Positions 1 to 10,145 of a DNA stretch of 64,000 nt are shown here, one piece after another; the first letter of the stretch is position 1, and each line of letters opens with the position of its first letter. The notes beneath the pieces were generated by a model. That model saw only the letters and a program-made list of their open reading frames with translations, searched no databases and was not told where the DNA came from. The stretch covers positions 103,092 through 167,091 of the forward strand of contig JAJZDZ010000006.1 in the NCBI GenBank assembly GCA_021851325.1, written 5' to 3'. The position numbers were made by a program, and so were the translations under genes. The DNA is from Pseudomonadota bacterium. GTDB lineage: Bacteria > Pseudomonadota > Alphaproteobacteria > Micropepsales > Micropepsaceae.

Positions 1-141
1 CCATCTGCGGCTGGCAGAGGAAGGCCAGCTCAGGTTCCAGCGTCAGGGCCACGGAGCCCAGAGGCAAGGTTACCTTTAATCGGCATGGTAGAGCGCGCCA
101 GTCCGGGGGCCCGGGCGCCCTCAGTCTTTTGCCAAAGCGGT
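1..141. other. Left edge, no supported gene
   Basis: No complete gene is visible here. On the minus strand one frame stays open from about position 85 to the edge and reads like the beginning of a hydrophobic protein, but it has no ATG and no ribosome binding site, so I do not call it. The stretch lies downstream of the YkgJ-type gene. Confidence 0.3.
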
Positions 142-507
142 CTAGTTCGTATTGTCCGTCAGCGCGATGAAGTCCGGGTCATCCTGGGTCTCGCGCTCGA
201 TCCGCAGAAATTCATAATATCCGCACTTGCCAGTGGGATAAGCGCGACAGATGGCCGGGCGTGCCGTGTAGACCGTGCAACGGCGCTCCTCGGTATCAAA
301 GAATTGGCAAATGCGACCAAAATACTTGTCCTTCTTGCGCCGCATCGAATATTTGACACCATATCGCTCAGCCGTGAAACGCGCCTTTGCCTCCTTGAAG
401 CTGAGAGCGAAGTGCTTGGCCAGGCGCTCCACATCGCGCTTGGTCAGGGCGATCAGCGGATAGGAGCAGCAATAGCCCGGGCATTTCGAGCAATCATAGG
501 ATGGCAT
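142..507 (-). CDS. YkgJ-family cysteine-cluster protein
   Basis: A 121-residue soluble protein with the cysteine pattern of the YkgJ family (putative zinc- or iron-chelating proteins). An N-terminal CxxCxxxCC cluster (DCSKCPGYCCSYP) is followed by a central cysteine before FFD, a C-x6-ARPAIC segment and a last cysteine in GKCGYYEF. Members bind metal through these cysteines, but no defined reaction is known. It follows bioD after 42 bases on the same strand and may be cotranscribed with bioF-bioD. It could be a metal or oxidative-damage accessory factor, which is inference only. Start ATG has an AGGAAAG stretch about ten bases upstream. Confidence 0.85.
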   Translation of the reverse strand: MPSYDCSKCPGYCCSYPLIALTKRDVERLAKHFALSFKEAKARFTAERYGVKYSMRRKKDKYFGRICQFFDTEERRCTVYTARPAICRAYPTGKCGYYEFLRIERETQDDPDFIALTDNTN

Positions 508-549
508 AGGTGCAAAGCTTTCCTGTGTTGGGCTTCAGCCGATAACATC

Positions 550-1215
550 CTAAAGTGGCCGCAGCAATGCAGCCAGCGACGAAATATCGCCATCGCGCGC
601 CAGCGGGAGAACCGGAATATCCGGAGCAAAACGGGCGATCGCCGCAGCAGTTTCGGCAAGCGGCACAGGCGCGCCGCCGCAATCATTGATTATCACCACG
701 CGCGGCCGGAGCTTGACGGCGGCCAGCGCCTCAAGGGCGGTCAGCGTGTGGCTGATACTACCCAGATACCCACCAGCTACGAGCACGCTGGGGATTGCCA
801 GTTCAACGAGCCAGTCCCTGACCGTATGCACCCCATCAATCGGCACCATTACCCCACCCACACCCTCAACCAGGAGCAGACCCTTGTGGTTCGCTATCCG
901 TTGGCGGCAGAAGGCGATGAGCTCGTCAAAGGCGATGGAACGGCCCTCGCGCGCGGCAGCCATGTCGGGTGACAGCGGCGCCGCGAACCGCCACGGCGAA
1001 ATCCGTGCCAACGTCTCTGGAGCAAGGGGCTCTTCCATAGCAGCGAGAAGAACGCCTGGATCGCTCAGTGCCGGATCAATACCTGGAAAGCCGCTGACCA
1101 CAGGCTTCAGGGCGCAGGCGGTTTCACCTGCGGCGCGGAACGCACGTACCAGCGCCGCAGTGACATAGGTCTTGCCGATATCGGTTCCCGTTGCGGTGAT
1201 AAAATAAGCACTCAT
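550..1215 (-). CDS. bioD: Dethiobiotin synthetase
   Basis: ATP-dependent carboxylation of 7,8-diaminopelargonate to dethiobiotin, the penultimate step of biotin synthesis, in the cytoplasm. The 221-residue protein opens with the BioD P-loop variant TATGTDIGKTYVTAAL and carries VEGVGGVMVPI, the second conserved BioD segment. Length is normal for the family. The start ATG overlaps the bioF stop (ATGA), so the two are translationally coupled. Together with bioB and bioA it completes the late biotin pathway in this window. Confidence 0.96.
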   Translation of the reverse strand: MSAYFITATGTDIGKTYVTAALVRAFRAAGETACALKPVVSGFPGIDPALSDPGVLLAAMEEPLAPETLARISPWRFAAPLSPDMAAAREGRSIAFDELIAFCRQRIANHKGLLLVEGVGGVMVPIDGVHTVRDWLVELAIPSVLVAGGYLGSISHTLTALEALAAVKLRPRVVIINDCGGAPVPLAETAAAIARFAPDIPVLPLARDGDISSLAALLRPL

Positions 1216-2402
1216 GCAGAAAGCCTCGCTGCGTCTGCCGTCGTCATGGGAGCTGCACCGTTAAGGATCCGGGTTCGAATTATCTCGGCGAGACGAACGA
1301 CATCGGTATCGGCATGCAGCGCACTGAATGCGATCCGCAGCCGGGCGGTACCGGCTGGAACCGTGGGCGGTCGGATGGCGACGACGGCAAATCCCATCTC
1401 TTCCAGGATCGACGAGGCGCGCAGCGCAGCCGTCTCCTCGCCCAGCACCAGAGGCACGATCGGGCTTTGCGCCTCTGCGAGGCCGAGCGCGCCGGTGAAC
1501 AGGCGAGCCTTGGCCAGTGGCGCGGCGACCCGTTCAGGCTCCTTGCGAATGATGTCGAGCGCCGCTATGGCCGCAGCAATCTGTGCCGGGGGAAGCCCGG
1601 TCGAGTAGATCAGCGTCCGCGCCCTCGTGCGCATGAGCTCAATCACCGGCCGGTTTGCGCACAGATATCCGCCATAGGAGCCCAGCGCCTTCGATAAGGT
1701 GCCCATCTGCAGGTCCGGGATCACGCCCATGGCCGCTGCCGAGCCAGCACCAGCGCCCAGAACCCCAAGCCCATGCGCATCGTCGCTCATCAGCCAGGCA
1801 TCAAATCTGGCCGCCAGGCGCACAAGAGCAGGCAAAGGCGCAAGATCGCCGTCCATCGAAAACACGCCATCGGTCAGAATAAGGGCACGGGCATGGGAGG
1901 CGCGATGGCAGGCTAGGAGTTCTTCAAGATGGGTGACGTCGTTGTGGCGAAAGACATGCAGCTGGGCCTGCGACAATTGTGCCCCTGCCCACAGACAGGA
2001 ATGGCAAAGGGCGTCGGCAAAAATCACGTCGCCAGTACCAACTAGACTTGGCACTATGCCAGTGTTGGCCAGATATCCGGAGCCAAAGACACAAGCGTCG
2101 TCTGTTTTTTTCAGCTGCGCCAGCCGCTGTTCGAGCTCACCATAAAGTGGGTGATTGCCAGTCACGAGACGGGAGGCCCCGGCGCCCACGCCGTAGCGGT
2201 CGATGGCAGCTTTGGCCGCCGCTTTGAGCTGAGGATGTGCGCTGAGGCCGAGATAATCGTTGCAGGAGAACGATAGCAGGCGACGGCCGCCACGGACAAT
2301 CCACACGCCTTCGCGCGCAGTATCCCGCAAGCGGCGACGGAGCGCTTGCGCCTCGAGCGCCGCCAGCTTCTCCTCTGCGTAAAGATCCAGGGATCCTGCC
2401 AT
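1212..2402 (-). CDS. bioF: 8-amino-7-oxononanoate synthase
   Basis: PLP-dependent condensation of pimeloyl thioester with L-alanine, the first committed step of biotin ring assembly. The 396-residue protein has the alpha-oxoamine synthase layout: [13 protein letters not shown] near residue 45, the substrate and cofactor motif SDDAHGLG near 206, and the PLP lysine K238 in [12 protein letters not shown]. It is the first gene of the leftward bioF-bioD unit and its start lies 85 bases from the divergent bioB start. The shared intergenic region must hold both promoters. Confidence 0.97.
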   Translation of the reverse strand: MAGSLDLYAEEKLAALEAQALRRRLRDTAREGVWIVRGGRRLLSFSCNDYLGLSAHPQLKAAAKAAIDRYGVGAGASRLVTGNHPLYGELEQRLAQLKKTDDACVFGSGYLANTGIVPSLVGTGDVIFADALCHSCLWAGAQLSQAQLHVFRHNDVTHLEELLACHRASHARALILTDGVFSMDGDLAPLPALVRLAARFDAWLMSDDAHGLGVLGAGAGSAAAMGVIPDLQMGTLSKALGSYGGYLCANRPVIELMRTRARTLIYSTGLPPAQIAAAIAALDIIRKEPERVAAPLAKARLFTGALGLAEAQSPIVPLVLGEETAALRASSILEEMGFAVVAIRPPTVPAGTARLRIAFSALHADTDVVRLAEIIRTRILNGAAPMTTADAARLSA

Positions 2403-2415
2403 CCCGATACCCCGC

Positions 2416-2442
2416 TTGCACCTCTGTCGTAGCCGATATAAT
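2416..2442 (+). promoter_or_regulatory. Probable bioB promoter
   Basis: A perfect TATAAT (2437-2442) is preceded by TTGCAC (2416-2421) with a 15-base spacer, slightly short. It sits 46 bases upstream of the bioB ATG, in the bioF/bioB divergent gap. No copy of the alphaproteobacterial BioR site (TTATMKATAA) is visible here. Confidence 0.5.
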
Positions 2443-2487
2443 GCCTGTAGCCTGCCGATCCAATCCCGTTACTCGGAGGACCTGCCC

Positions 2488-3462
2488 ATGAACGCCCCTG
2501 TGAATCTTGATGCAGGAAAACTGCGCCACGATTGGAGCCGGCAGGAAATTGCCGACCTCTTTGCCCTGCCCTTTTCGGAACTGATCTATCGCGCCCATAC
2601 TGTTCACCGGGCCCGCTTCGACGCAAGCGAGGTGCAGATCTCCACGCTGCTGTCGATCAAGACCGGTGGCTGCCCGGAAGATTGTGCCTACTGCCCGCAG
2701 AGCGCGGCCCATGACACTGGCGTCAAAGCTGAAAAGCTAATGGAAATCGAGGCAGTTCTGAGAGATGCGCGTGCCGCGAAGGAGGGTGGTGCGACCCGCT
2801 TCTGCATGGGCGCGGCCTGGCGCTCCCCCAAGGACCGAGACCTTGATACGGTCTGCCAGATGGTTGAAGGCGTTCGCGCCCTGGGCATGGAGACCTGTGT
2901 CACGCTTGGCATGCTCACGGCCATGCAGGCAAACAAGCTGAAAGCAGCCGGGCTCGACTACTACAACCACAATCTCGACACCTCACCCGAATATTACGGC
3001 GAAATCATCAGTACACGTACCTATCAGGATCGTCTCGACACGCTCACTCATGTGCGGGACGCCGGCATTAACGTCTGCTGTGGCGGTATTGTGGGAATGG
3101 GGGAGACCCGCAATGACCGCATTGGCATGATTCATGCGCTGGCGACACTGCCAGTCCACCCCGAAAGCGTACCGATCAACCTGCTTGTGCAGGTCGAGGG
3201 TACACCTGTGTCCAAGGGACAGGCGGCCGATATCATTGAATTTGTCAGGACCATCGCCGTCGCCCGCCTGACCATGCCCGCCTCCATGGTGCGACTGTCA
3301 GCTGGTCGCGAAACCATGAGTGACGAGGGCCAGGCCCTCGCCTTTTTTGCCGGAGCCAATTCCATCTTCTGCGGCGCCAAGCTTCTGACCACCCCCAACC
3401 CTAGCCGCGATCGCGATACCGCACTTTTTGACCGCCTTGGCATCCGGGCCATGGCGCTCTAG
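2488..3462 (+). CDS. bioB: Biotin synthase
   Basis: Radical-SAM enzyme that inserts sulfur into dethiobiotin to give biotin. The 324-residue protein shows the radical-SAM cluster C62-x3-C66-x2-C69 ([13 protein letters not shown]), plus the BioB signatures [13 protein letters not shown] and [12 protein letters not shown]. The ATG at 2488 was chosen over an upstream TTG at 2416 because CGGAGGA lies seven bases before it and because homologs begin close to this point. bioA follows after 14 bases. Confidence 0.97.
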   Translation: MNAPVNLDAGKLRHDWSRQEIADLFALPFSELIYRAHTVHRARFDASEVQISTLLSIKTGGCPEDCAYCPQSAAHDTGVKAEKLMEIEAVLRDARAAKEGGATRFCMGAAWRSPKDRDLDTVCQMVEGVRALGMETCVTLGMLTAMQANKLKAAGLDYYNHNLDTSPEYYGEIISTRTYQDRLDTLTHVRDAGINVCCGGIVGMGETRNDRIGMIHALATLPVHPESVPINLLVQVEGTPVSKGQAADIIEFVRTIAVARLTMPASMVRLSAGRETMSDEGQALAFFAGANSIFCGAKLLTTPNPSRDRDTALFDRLGIRAMAL

Positions 3463-3476
3463 CCCATCGCTGTCGG

Positions 3477-4742
3477 ATGAGTAGCCATCCCCAGTGGTAT
3501 GACAGCGGCCTTGGCCATATCTGGTTGCCCTACACCCAGATGAAGACGATGCGCCCGCCACTTGCGGCAGTGCGCACTTACGGCTCGCGAATCGTTCTTG
3601 CCGATGGCCGGGAACTCGTCGACGGGGTGGGCTCGTGGTGGACCGCCTGTCACGGGTACAGCCATCCCCATATTGCGGAGAAACTCAGGCAGCAGCTCAA
3701 CCGCATGCCACATGTCATGCTGGGCGGGCTCGTGCATGAACCCGCACTGCGACTGGCTGAGCGTCTGTGTGCACTCCTGCCTCCCCCGCTGACGCGGGTA
3801 TTCTTTTCCGATTCGGGCTCCGTGGCCGTTGAGGTCGCGATGAAGATGGCCCTGCAATATCATCTGAACGCAGGAACGAAGGGGCGCACCAAATTCGTCG
3901 CTTTCAGGGGTGGCTATCACGGTGACACCCTGGGCGCGATGGCGGTCTGCGACCCCGAAGAGGGCATGCATGCCCTGTTTTCGGGCATTCTTAACCAGCA
4001 TTTCATTGTTGACCTGCCCCGTGATGAACAAACCGCGGCACAGTTTGAGGCCGTGATTGCCCAGCACGCCGACGAGATTGCCGCCATCATCGTCGAACCC
4101 TTGGTACAGGGCGCGGGCGGAATGCTGTTCCACGATGAGCAATGCCTGATACGCATCCGCGATGTCGCCAGGCGCCATCAGGTTCTCCTCATTGCCGACG
4201 AGATCTTTACCGGATTTGGCCGCACCGGACCGATGTTCGCCTGCGACGTCTGCGATGTCGTGCCGGACATCATGACTCTGGGAAAGGGACTTTCGGGCGG
4301 CACCCTGCCCCTGGCCGCCACAGTGGCGAGTTCGGAAGTCTTCACCAGCTTCTGGTCAGATGATCCAGGCCAGGCGCTGATGCATGGCCCGACCTTCATG
4401 GGCAATGCCCTGGCCTGTGCCGCCGCCAATGCCTCGCTTGATCTGTTCGAGGTAGAACCCCGTCTCGTTCAGGGTGCAGAGGCAGGCAAGACCATGGCGC
4501 ACATGCTCGGCCACGCTCTCACCCTTCCTGGGGTTGTCGATGTCCGCGTACGCGGATGCATCGGAGTTGTCGAGCTTGAGAGGATTGAAGACCTCAATGC
4601 CCTGAAGCACGCCTTCGTTGATGAAGGCGTGTTTGTTCGGCCATTTCGCAATATTGTGTATCTGACCCCGGCGCTGAATATCGCCCCGGACGATCTGGAA
4701 AAACTCTGCACGGCCATTTTGGCCGTGCTCAGGCGGCGTTAG
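3477..4742 (+). CDS. bioA: Adenosylmethionine--8-amino-7-oxononanoate aminotransferase
   Basis: PLP transaminase that converts 8-amino-7-oxononanoate to 7,8-diaminopelargonate with SAM as amino donor. The 421-residue protein has the BioA entry motif HIWLPYTQMKT near the N-terminus, LVDGVGSWW, the GGYHGDTLGAMAV segment, and the PLP lysine K270 in MTLGKGLSGG. It is in an operon with bioB. It ends about 100 bases before the convergent TerB-like gene, and no strong terminator is seen between them. The early pimeloyl genes bioC and bioH are not in the window. Confidence 0.96.
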   Translation: MSSHPQWYDSGLGHIWLPYTQMKTMRPPLAAVRTYGSRIVLADGRELVDGVGSWWTACHGYSHPHIAEKLRQQLNRMPHVMLGGLVHEPALRLAERLCALLPPPLTRVFFSDSGSVAVEVAMKMALQYHLNAGTKGRTKFVAFRGGYHGDTLGAMAVCDPEEGMHALFSGILNQHFIVDLPRDEQTAAQFEAVIAQHADEIAAIIVEPLVQGAGGMLFHDEQCLIRIRDVARRHQVLLIADEIFTGFGRTGPMFACDVCDVVPDIMTLGKGLSGGTLPLAATVASSEVFTSFWSDDPGQALMHGPTFMGNALACAAANASLDLFEVEPRLVQGAEAGKTMAHMLGHALTLPGVVDVRVRGCIGVVELERIEDLNALKHAFVDEGVFVRPFRNIVYLTPALNIAPDDLEKLCTAILAVLRRR

Positions 4743-4844
4743 ACTGGCGGCCTGCGGCCAACCTCGCAAGATTGCATTGACAGAAGTTAGGACGAACTGA
4801 CGCGACCACGATATCCCTGATGGCGGAGCAAGCACATCTTCGTG

Positions 4845-5294
4845 TCAGGATTGTTCCTGACCCAGGCGGGCCACGACGCGCCGGCGCGCTTCGGTGCGCG
4901 TGATGTCGTCCACGTAAATCAGACCGGCGACCTTTCTGATCAGTGCGTCCTCTTCAGGCTCGAGTACACCGTCGGCGTAAACCACTTCCCACAGCATCTC
5001 GATGACCAGGGCGCGCTCGCCAGGCGTCATCTGCTCGAAGATGGCATGCGTGTAAGGCTGCAACTGTACCAGATCGCGCTGCTTTTCCTCTGCACGGGCA
5101 AGCAGGCTTGCGCATTCGTCCGGCGCCATCCCGAAGCATTGCCCCAGAAGACTTTGGATCATGACGCGTTCGTGATCGGCAAAGTGGTCGGACCGGCTCG
5201 CTGCCTCGACAAGCAGCGTTGCCACCGCCAGCCGTGGATCAGGCGCCTTTGGCACCTGATCCGCACCAAGAAAATGCATCAACTGCTCGAACAT
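4845..5294 (-). CDS. TerB-family protein
   Basis: A 149-residue, helix-rich cytoplasmic protein of the TerB/DjlA-N-like superfamily. The typical repeated segment LLVEAASRSDHFADHERVM (about residues 27-45) is matched by LWEVVYADGVLEPEEDALI (about 102-120). TerB domains bind divalent metal through acidic residues and occur in tellurite-resistance and stress proteins, but stand-alone alphaproteobacterial copies have no settled role. No ter genes lie nearby. It is followed after 53 bases by the M28 peptidase gene on the same strand. Confidence 0.8.
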   Translation of the reverse strand: MFEQLMHFLGADQVPKAPDPRLAVATLLVEAASRSDHFADHERVMIQSLLGQCFGMAPDECASLLARAEEKQRDLVQLQPYTHAIFEQMTPGERALVIEMLWEVVYADGVLEPEEDALIRKVAGLIYVDDITRTEARRRVVARLGQEQS

Positions 5295-5347
5295 ACGTCG
5301 CGATAGACCCTACTTACCTGACCGGAAACGTCTGGGCACAACAGGTG

Positions 5348-6730
5348 CTAGTGCGTCGTCTCCGGCAGTTTGGTTACGAAAGAGCCGGCGGGGCCGGGAA
5401 ACTCTACCGGACTGGCATAGCCGGCTTTCGAAACCGAGGAAACACCGAAGAACCAGTCGTCGATTGTAATATTTTTTAACGTCAGGCTGGTTGCTTTGCC
5501 CGCGTTGCGATGATGGGTCCAGTAAGGCGCAATGGTATTGCGCCACCACACTTCATAGGACGCAGCACCAGGAGCCCTGGACCAGCTGACCACCGTGTTA
5601 TGGCTGACTGCACCTTTGATCGACAGATGGCGGGGCGGTGGCGGAGCCATGGCCAGCGCCGCCATGGTTAGAATGTTCAACGTCGTCACGCGCGCCAAAT
5701 AGGGAAAATCAATAAAGCGCTCGAGGTCACCGTACTGGATGCCGTTCTGGAAACGCACGTCCTGGTGTTCATGGTCATAGTTTTCGATAGCCTCGGTGAA
5801 CCGTACCGCAGGAAACCCGGCCGCGAGCATGGCAACCTGGTCGCCACCGCGCGAATAACGGTCCGTGCGATAGATCATGTGTGCGGAAAATCCCGGCATG
5901 TAAGCCTGTGCCAGGCCTGCGACATAGCGGTCTAGTTCCCGCGAGGGGCTATCCACCTCGCCCCCATTGTAGCGCCGTATTGCTGCCTGTGCCGGTGTCT
6001 CCGTCGACTTGGTGCCTTCCGAGAACACCCGGACATAATTGGTGATGCGCTGACCGTTATCCCCCAAGGTGCCGCCGATGATGTCGTTGTTGAGGTCCGC
6101 TTCAACCTGCCAGTGCTGGGCAAGCGCGTATTTGGCCAGAAGTTTGCCGCCATAGAGATCCTGCTCCTCGCCCGAAAGCACCGCAAAAACCAGTGTCGCC
6201 GGAAACCGGTGCTGGGAGAGCACCTTCGCGGCCTCGATAACCGCGGTACTGCCCGAACCATCGTCATCAGCACCTGGAGCATTGGAGGTGGCATTCATGA
6301 CATTGGTAACGCGGCTATCGAGATGGCCGGAGATCACGATGACCCGTGACGGATCAGTGGTGCCAGGCAGCACTGCGAGCACATCCTTGATCTCGGTCGG
6401 CTTGGGAATCCGGGGGCCGGTGACAACATCGGTCGGCGTCTCGATCTTCAGGCAGCCGCCGCACTGCTTGGATATCTGCGCGAAATGCGCTTCGACCCAG
6501 CGCCGCGCGGCACCGATCCCGCGTACCGGCGAGGTGGTGGTGGAGAGCGTATGCCTGGTACCAAAGGAGACCAACTTGGTCAGAACAAGCTTGAGATCCG
6601 CGGGCTTAACGGCATGGGCCAAAGTCGCGAGCAGGCGGTGATCCTGCAATGGCGGCGTGGGCGTGACCTGCGCCTGGGCCATTGTCACCGCAGAAAGGGC
6701 AACCAGCCCTGCCATCCATGCCCGCTTCAT
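5348..6730 (-). CDS. Exported M28-family zinc peptidase
   Basis: Probable aminopeptidase of the M28 family. A Sec signal peptide ends near AQAQ (residues 1-22). Zinc ligands and catalytic residues are visible in ISGHLDSR, APGADDDGSGST, LSGEEQDLYGG and a late HEHQDVR. After about residue 370 the sequence turns into a fibronectin-III-like module (TVVSWSRAPGAASYEVWW). The ATG at 6730 was preferred over 6787 because GGAGGACGGG precedes it and the signal peptide starts there. It is transcribed divergently from purH across a 290-base gap. Substrate unknown; a periplasmic or secreted scavenging role is inferred. Confidence 0.88.
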   Translation of the reverse strand: MKRAWMAGLVALSAVTMAQAQVTPTPPLQDHRLLATLAHAVKPADLKLVLTKLVSFGTRHTLSTTTSPVRGIGAARRWVEAHFAQISKQCGGCLKIETPTDVVTGPRIPKPTEIKDVLAVLPGTTDPSRVIVISGHLDSRVTNVMNATSNAPGADDDGSGSTAVIEAAKVLSQHRFPATLVFAVLSGEEQDLYGGKLLAKYALAQHWQVEADLNNDIIGGTLGDNGQRITNYVRVFSEGTKSTETPAQAAIRRYNGGEVDSPSRELDRYVAGLAQAYMPGFSAHMIYRTDRYSRGGDQVAMLAAGFPAVRFTEAIENYDHEHQDVRFQNGIQYGDLERFIDFPYLARVTTLNILTMAALAMAPPPPRHLSIKGAVSHNTVVSWSRAPGAASYEVWWRNTIAPYWTHHRNAGKATSLTLKNITIDDWFFGVSSVSKAGYASPVEFPGPAGSFVTKLPETTH

Positions 6731-7020
6731 CCCGTCCTCCCCCGTTGGAACCCTTGGACAGTGGCGCGCCGCAAGGGTGTCCGGCAAGTCACAGATGCTC
6801 GATTATGACAACGCATCCACGGTGTTTGAGGGGAGGCAATCCTGGCTGGCTGCGCCCTCTCCACCAGCCGAGGTGAGCACAAGACCTTGTCCAGGCGGCT
6901 GGCAGGGGGGCCAGATGCCCCGGGCGGATGGGACGGCCCCACCGCGTGCCTCGCGGCGGCCTTTCCTTCGCGGGCCTATGGGTTTATGAGCCCCTCGCTG
7001 CCGCAACCCTCGAGTCGACC

Positions 7021-8619
7021 ATGACCCTGCGCCCCATTCGCCGCGCTCTGCTCTCTGTTTCCGACAAGACCGGCCTTGCCGAATTTGCCCAAGGCCTTGC
7101 CCGCCATGGTGTTGAGCTGATCTCCACCGGCGGCACTGCCAAGAGCCTGAGGGATGCGGGCCTCAAGGTGCGCGATGTGGCCGAAGTAACGGGATTCCCC
7201 GAAATGATGGATGGCCGGGTCAAGACCCTGCATCCCAAGATTCACGGCGGATTTTTGGCCCTGCGTGACAAGCCTGACCACGCTGCGGCGATGCAGGAAC
7301 ACGGCATCGAGGGTATCGATCTGCTCGTCTGCAACCTTTACCCCTTTGAAGCCACGGTCGCCAAAGGTGCTTCCTATGAGGAGACCATCGAGAACATTGA
7401 CATCGGCGGCCCTGCCATGACCCGTTCGGCGGCAAAGAACCATACCTGGCTGACCGTGGTCGTCGACACCGAGGACTACCCCCGGGTGCTGGCGGAAATG
7501 GAGGCCCATCACGGTGCCACCACCTATGGCCTGCGGCGCAAGCTGGCGCAGATCGCCTACGCCCGCACCGCGGCCTATGATGCAGCGGTTTCCGGCTGGT
7601 TGGCGGGGCAACTCGAGCTGGGGGGGGATGAGGAGCCGCCGCGGCGACGCAGCCTCGCTGGACATCTCAAACAATCCCTGCGCTATGGTGAGAACCCGCA
7701 CCAGCGCGCCGCTTTCTATGTAACCGGCGAAGCCCGTTTTGGCGTCTCCACGGCCCGCCAGCTTCAGGGCAAGGAGCTCTCCTACAACAATATCAACGAC
7801 ACTGACGCAGCCTATGAGCTTGTCAGCGAGTTTGATCCGCGCGAGGCCGCAGCCTGCGCCATCATCAAGCACGCCAATCCCTGTGGCGTGGCAGTGGCCG
7901 CAACCCTAAAGGACGCCTATGTCAAAGCGCTGGCATGCGACCCGGTCAGCGCCTTCGGCGGCATTCTTGCCTTTAATCGCAAACTCGATGCCGTGACGGC
8001 CGAGGAAATTTCCAAGCTGTTCACCGAGGTGATCATCGCGCCAGATGCAGACCCCGAAGCCCAACGCATTCTGTCCGCCAAGAAGAACTTACGGCTGCTG
8101 ATCGCAGGTGGCCTCCCGGATCCGCGGAACGGTGGCGCCAGCTTTCGCAGTGTGGCGGGCGGCTTCCTCGTGCAGACCCGCGATCACGCCCATATCGGGC
8201 GGCAGGATTTGCGTATCGTCACCAAACGCCAGCCTTCCGAGCAGGAAATCGCCGACATGCTGTTTGCCTTCACCGTGGCCAAGCACGTCAAATCCAATAC
8301 CATCGTTTACGTCAAGGACGGCCAGACCGCGGGCATCGGCGCCGGTCAGATGAGCCGTGTCGATGCCGCACGCATTGCCTTCATCAAGGCACAGGATGCA
8401 GCCAAAGCTGCAGGCTGGCCCGCGCCGCTGACCCATGGCTCCGCGGCAGCCTCGGATGCATTCTTCCCCTTCCCGGATGGACTTCTGGCTGTCGCCGAAG
8501 CTGGCGCAACAGCAGTGATCCAGCCCGGCGGCTCAATCAATGACAGCAAGGTGATTGCAGCGGCCGACGACGCCGGCCTCGCCATGGCCTTTACCGGGAT
8601 TCGGCACTTCCGCCACTAA
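7021..8619 (+). CDS. purH: Bifunctional AICAR transformylase/IMP cyclohydrolase
   Basis: Catalyses the last two steps of IMP synthesis: formylation of AICAR, then cyclisation. The 532-residue protein begins with the MGS-like cyclohydrolase domain ([17 protein letters not shown], then [11 protein letters not shown]) and continues with the transformylase domain ([27 protein letters not shown]). The ATG at 7021 is the conserved family start; an in-frame upstream extension to 6928 is low in conservation and was dropped. It converges with the MFS transporter gene across 17 bases. Confidence 0.97.
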   Translation: MTLRPIRRALLSVSDKTGLAEFAQGLARHGVELISTGGTAKSLRDAGLKVRDVAEVTGFPEMMDGRVKTLHPKIHGGFLALRDKPDHAAAMQEHGIEGIDLLVCNLYPFEATVAKGASYEETIENIDIGGPAMTRSAAKNHTWLTVVVDTEDYPRVLAEMEAHHGATTYGLRRKLAQIAYARTAAYDAAVSGWLAGQLELGGDEEPPRRRSLAGHLKQSLRYGENPHQRAAFYVTGEARFGVSTARQLQGKELSYNNINDTDAAYELVSEFDPREAAACAIIKHANPCGVAVAATLKDAYVKALACDPVSAFGGILAFNRKLDAVTAEEISKLFTEVIIAPDADPEAQRILSAKKNLRLLIAGGLPDPRNGGASFRSVAGGFLVQTRDHAHIGRQDLRIVTKRQPSEQEIADMLFAFTVAKHVKSNTIVYVKDGQTAGIGAGQMSRVDAARIAFIKAQDAAKAAGWPAPLTHGSAAASDAFFPFPDGLLAVAEAGATAVIQPGGSINDSKVIAAADDAGLAMAFTGIRHFRH

Positions 8620-8636
8620 CGGGCCGCGGATCAGCC

Positions 8637-10145
8637 TCAGACCGCCTCGGCGCGGCTCTCTCTGACGCTGACTACCAGCCATATAAGGCCGATCACCAGA
8701 AAGAATGCGATCGCAAGCATTCCACCGCGCTGACTGTGGGTGGTGACAGTCAGGATCGATACGCCAAGCGGCGCAAGAAAGGTGGTTGATGTTCCTGACA
8801 GCGAGAAAATCCCGAAGAACTCGCCCATGCGCTCGGGAGGCGCAATACGTGCCAGCATGGTCCGCGAGCTGGCATAGGCCGCGGTGATGCAGGTTGCACC
8901 GATGTTGAGCACCGCCAGAAAGATCAGCTCGGGAGGTGTGTTGAAGATGGGAAAGCGCCAGAGCGGCGGGGTGTGCAGGTTGTAGTGTATGAACCAGAAG
9001 ATGCGGTCCGGGCCCATGGTCAGGCTGAGCAGCGATGCGACGATGGTTCCACTCAGGCTGATGATCAAAGTTGGCTTGGAGCCGATGCGATCGTCCAGCC
9101 AACCGCCCAAAAATCCTCCCATCACGGCGAATACCGAAAGTTCAAGGCCATAGAACGCCATCTGTACGGCGCCCCAGTGGAACGTGCCTGCAGCATAGAT
9201 ACCGCTGAACGTGAGTACCCCGGTCATGCCATCATTGAAGACGGCGCGGGATCCAAGATAATGCGCGACGTTTCGGTAGTGTGAGAGGCTGCGCAGGGTA
9301 CGCAGCACCGAACGCACGCCCTGGCGCACCGCCCCTAAAAGTCCGAGACGCAGGCTGGGCTGGTCGGGTGTGAAGAGAAAAAGCGGCACGCTGAAGACCG
9401 CCAACCACACTGCAGCCAAAGGTCCCGCCAGACGTTCCGGTTCATGCAGAGCCTGACTGATGCCGAACAGGGGGTGAGCCGGAACAATGGCCCAGTGCAC
9501 CCGCCCAGGAAGCGACAGCGCGATTAGCATGAAGCCAAGCAAGAGAATGCCCGCGACATTGCCGAGGGCAAGACCAAGGCCGGACAGGCTGCCAACCCGT
9601 TCGGTGGGAGCGATCGCCGGCAGCATCGAATTGTGGAAGACCGCGGAGAATTCATACGAGATATTGGTCAGAGCGACCGCCGCACCAATGGCAATGATGA
9701 GTCCGGTACTGGCATGGGGCAAAGCGTTCCAGAGCAGCAGCATGCCCAGAACCATAAGTACGGTATAAAGCAGCAGCCAGGGCTTGCGTCGTCCGCCGGC
9801 ATCGGCAACCGCACCCAGAAACGGGGCAAGAACGGCGATGATGAAACCCCCGGAAGATGCAATGTCACCCCAGATGGCCTGGCCGCGGATCGGATCACCG
9901 ACCACCACGGTCGAAAAATAGGGGGCGAAGATATAAATTGTGATCAGCAACACGTAGGGGTTGCGGGCCCATTCATACATGGCCCAGGAGATCTGCCCGA
10001 GCAGACTGGCCACTGGCTGTCCCGTCGTCGACACCCCCTCGGGAGGGGTCAGCAGCCGGGACAGGAGGCGGCCTGCTGCAACCTCGCCGCCGAGATAGGT
10101 TTCTTCTGGAACAATGGGAGAGCGGTCCTGCGGTTCATGATCCAT
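8637..10145 (-). CDS. UMF1-type MFS transporter
   Basis: A 502-residue polytopic inner-membrane protein with about 12 hydrophobic segments. The N-terminal signature YEWARNPYVLLITIYIF and the following APYF are typical of the UMF1/Atg22-like MFS subfamily. The ATG at 10145 lies inside the 3' end of the SH3 gene (11-base overlap), which suggests translational coupling. An in-frame extension to 10367 would run entirely over the SH3 gene and was rejected. Substrate unknown; Atg22 relatives export amino acids from yeast vacuoles, but this does not transfer safely to bacteria. Confidence 0.85.
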   Translation of the reverse strand: MDHEPQDRSPIVPEETYLGGEVAAGRLLSRLLTPPEGVSTTGQPVASLLGQISWAMYEWARNPYVLLITIYIFAPYFSTVVVGDPIRGQAIWGDIASSGGFIIAVLAPFLGAVADAGGRRKPWLLLYTVLMVLGMLLLWNALPHASTGLIIAIGAAVALTNISYEFSAVFHNSMLPAIAPTERVGSLSGLGLALGNVAGILLLGFMLIALSLPGRVHWAIVPAHPLFGISQALHEPERLAGPLAAVWLAVFSVPLFLFTPDQPSLRLGLLGAVRQGVRSVLRTLRSLSHYRNVAHYLGSRAVFNDGMTGVLTFSGIYAAGTFHWGAVQMAFYGLELSVFAVMGGFLGGWLDDRIGSKPTLIISLSGTIVASLLSLTMGPDRIFWFIHYNLHTPPLWRFPIFNTPPELIFLAVLNIGATCITAAYASSRTMLARIAPPERMGEFFGIFSLSGTSTTFLAPLGVSILTVTTHSQRGGMLAIAFFLVIGLIWLVVSVRESRAEAV

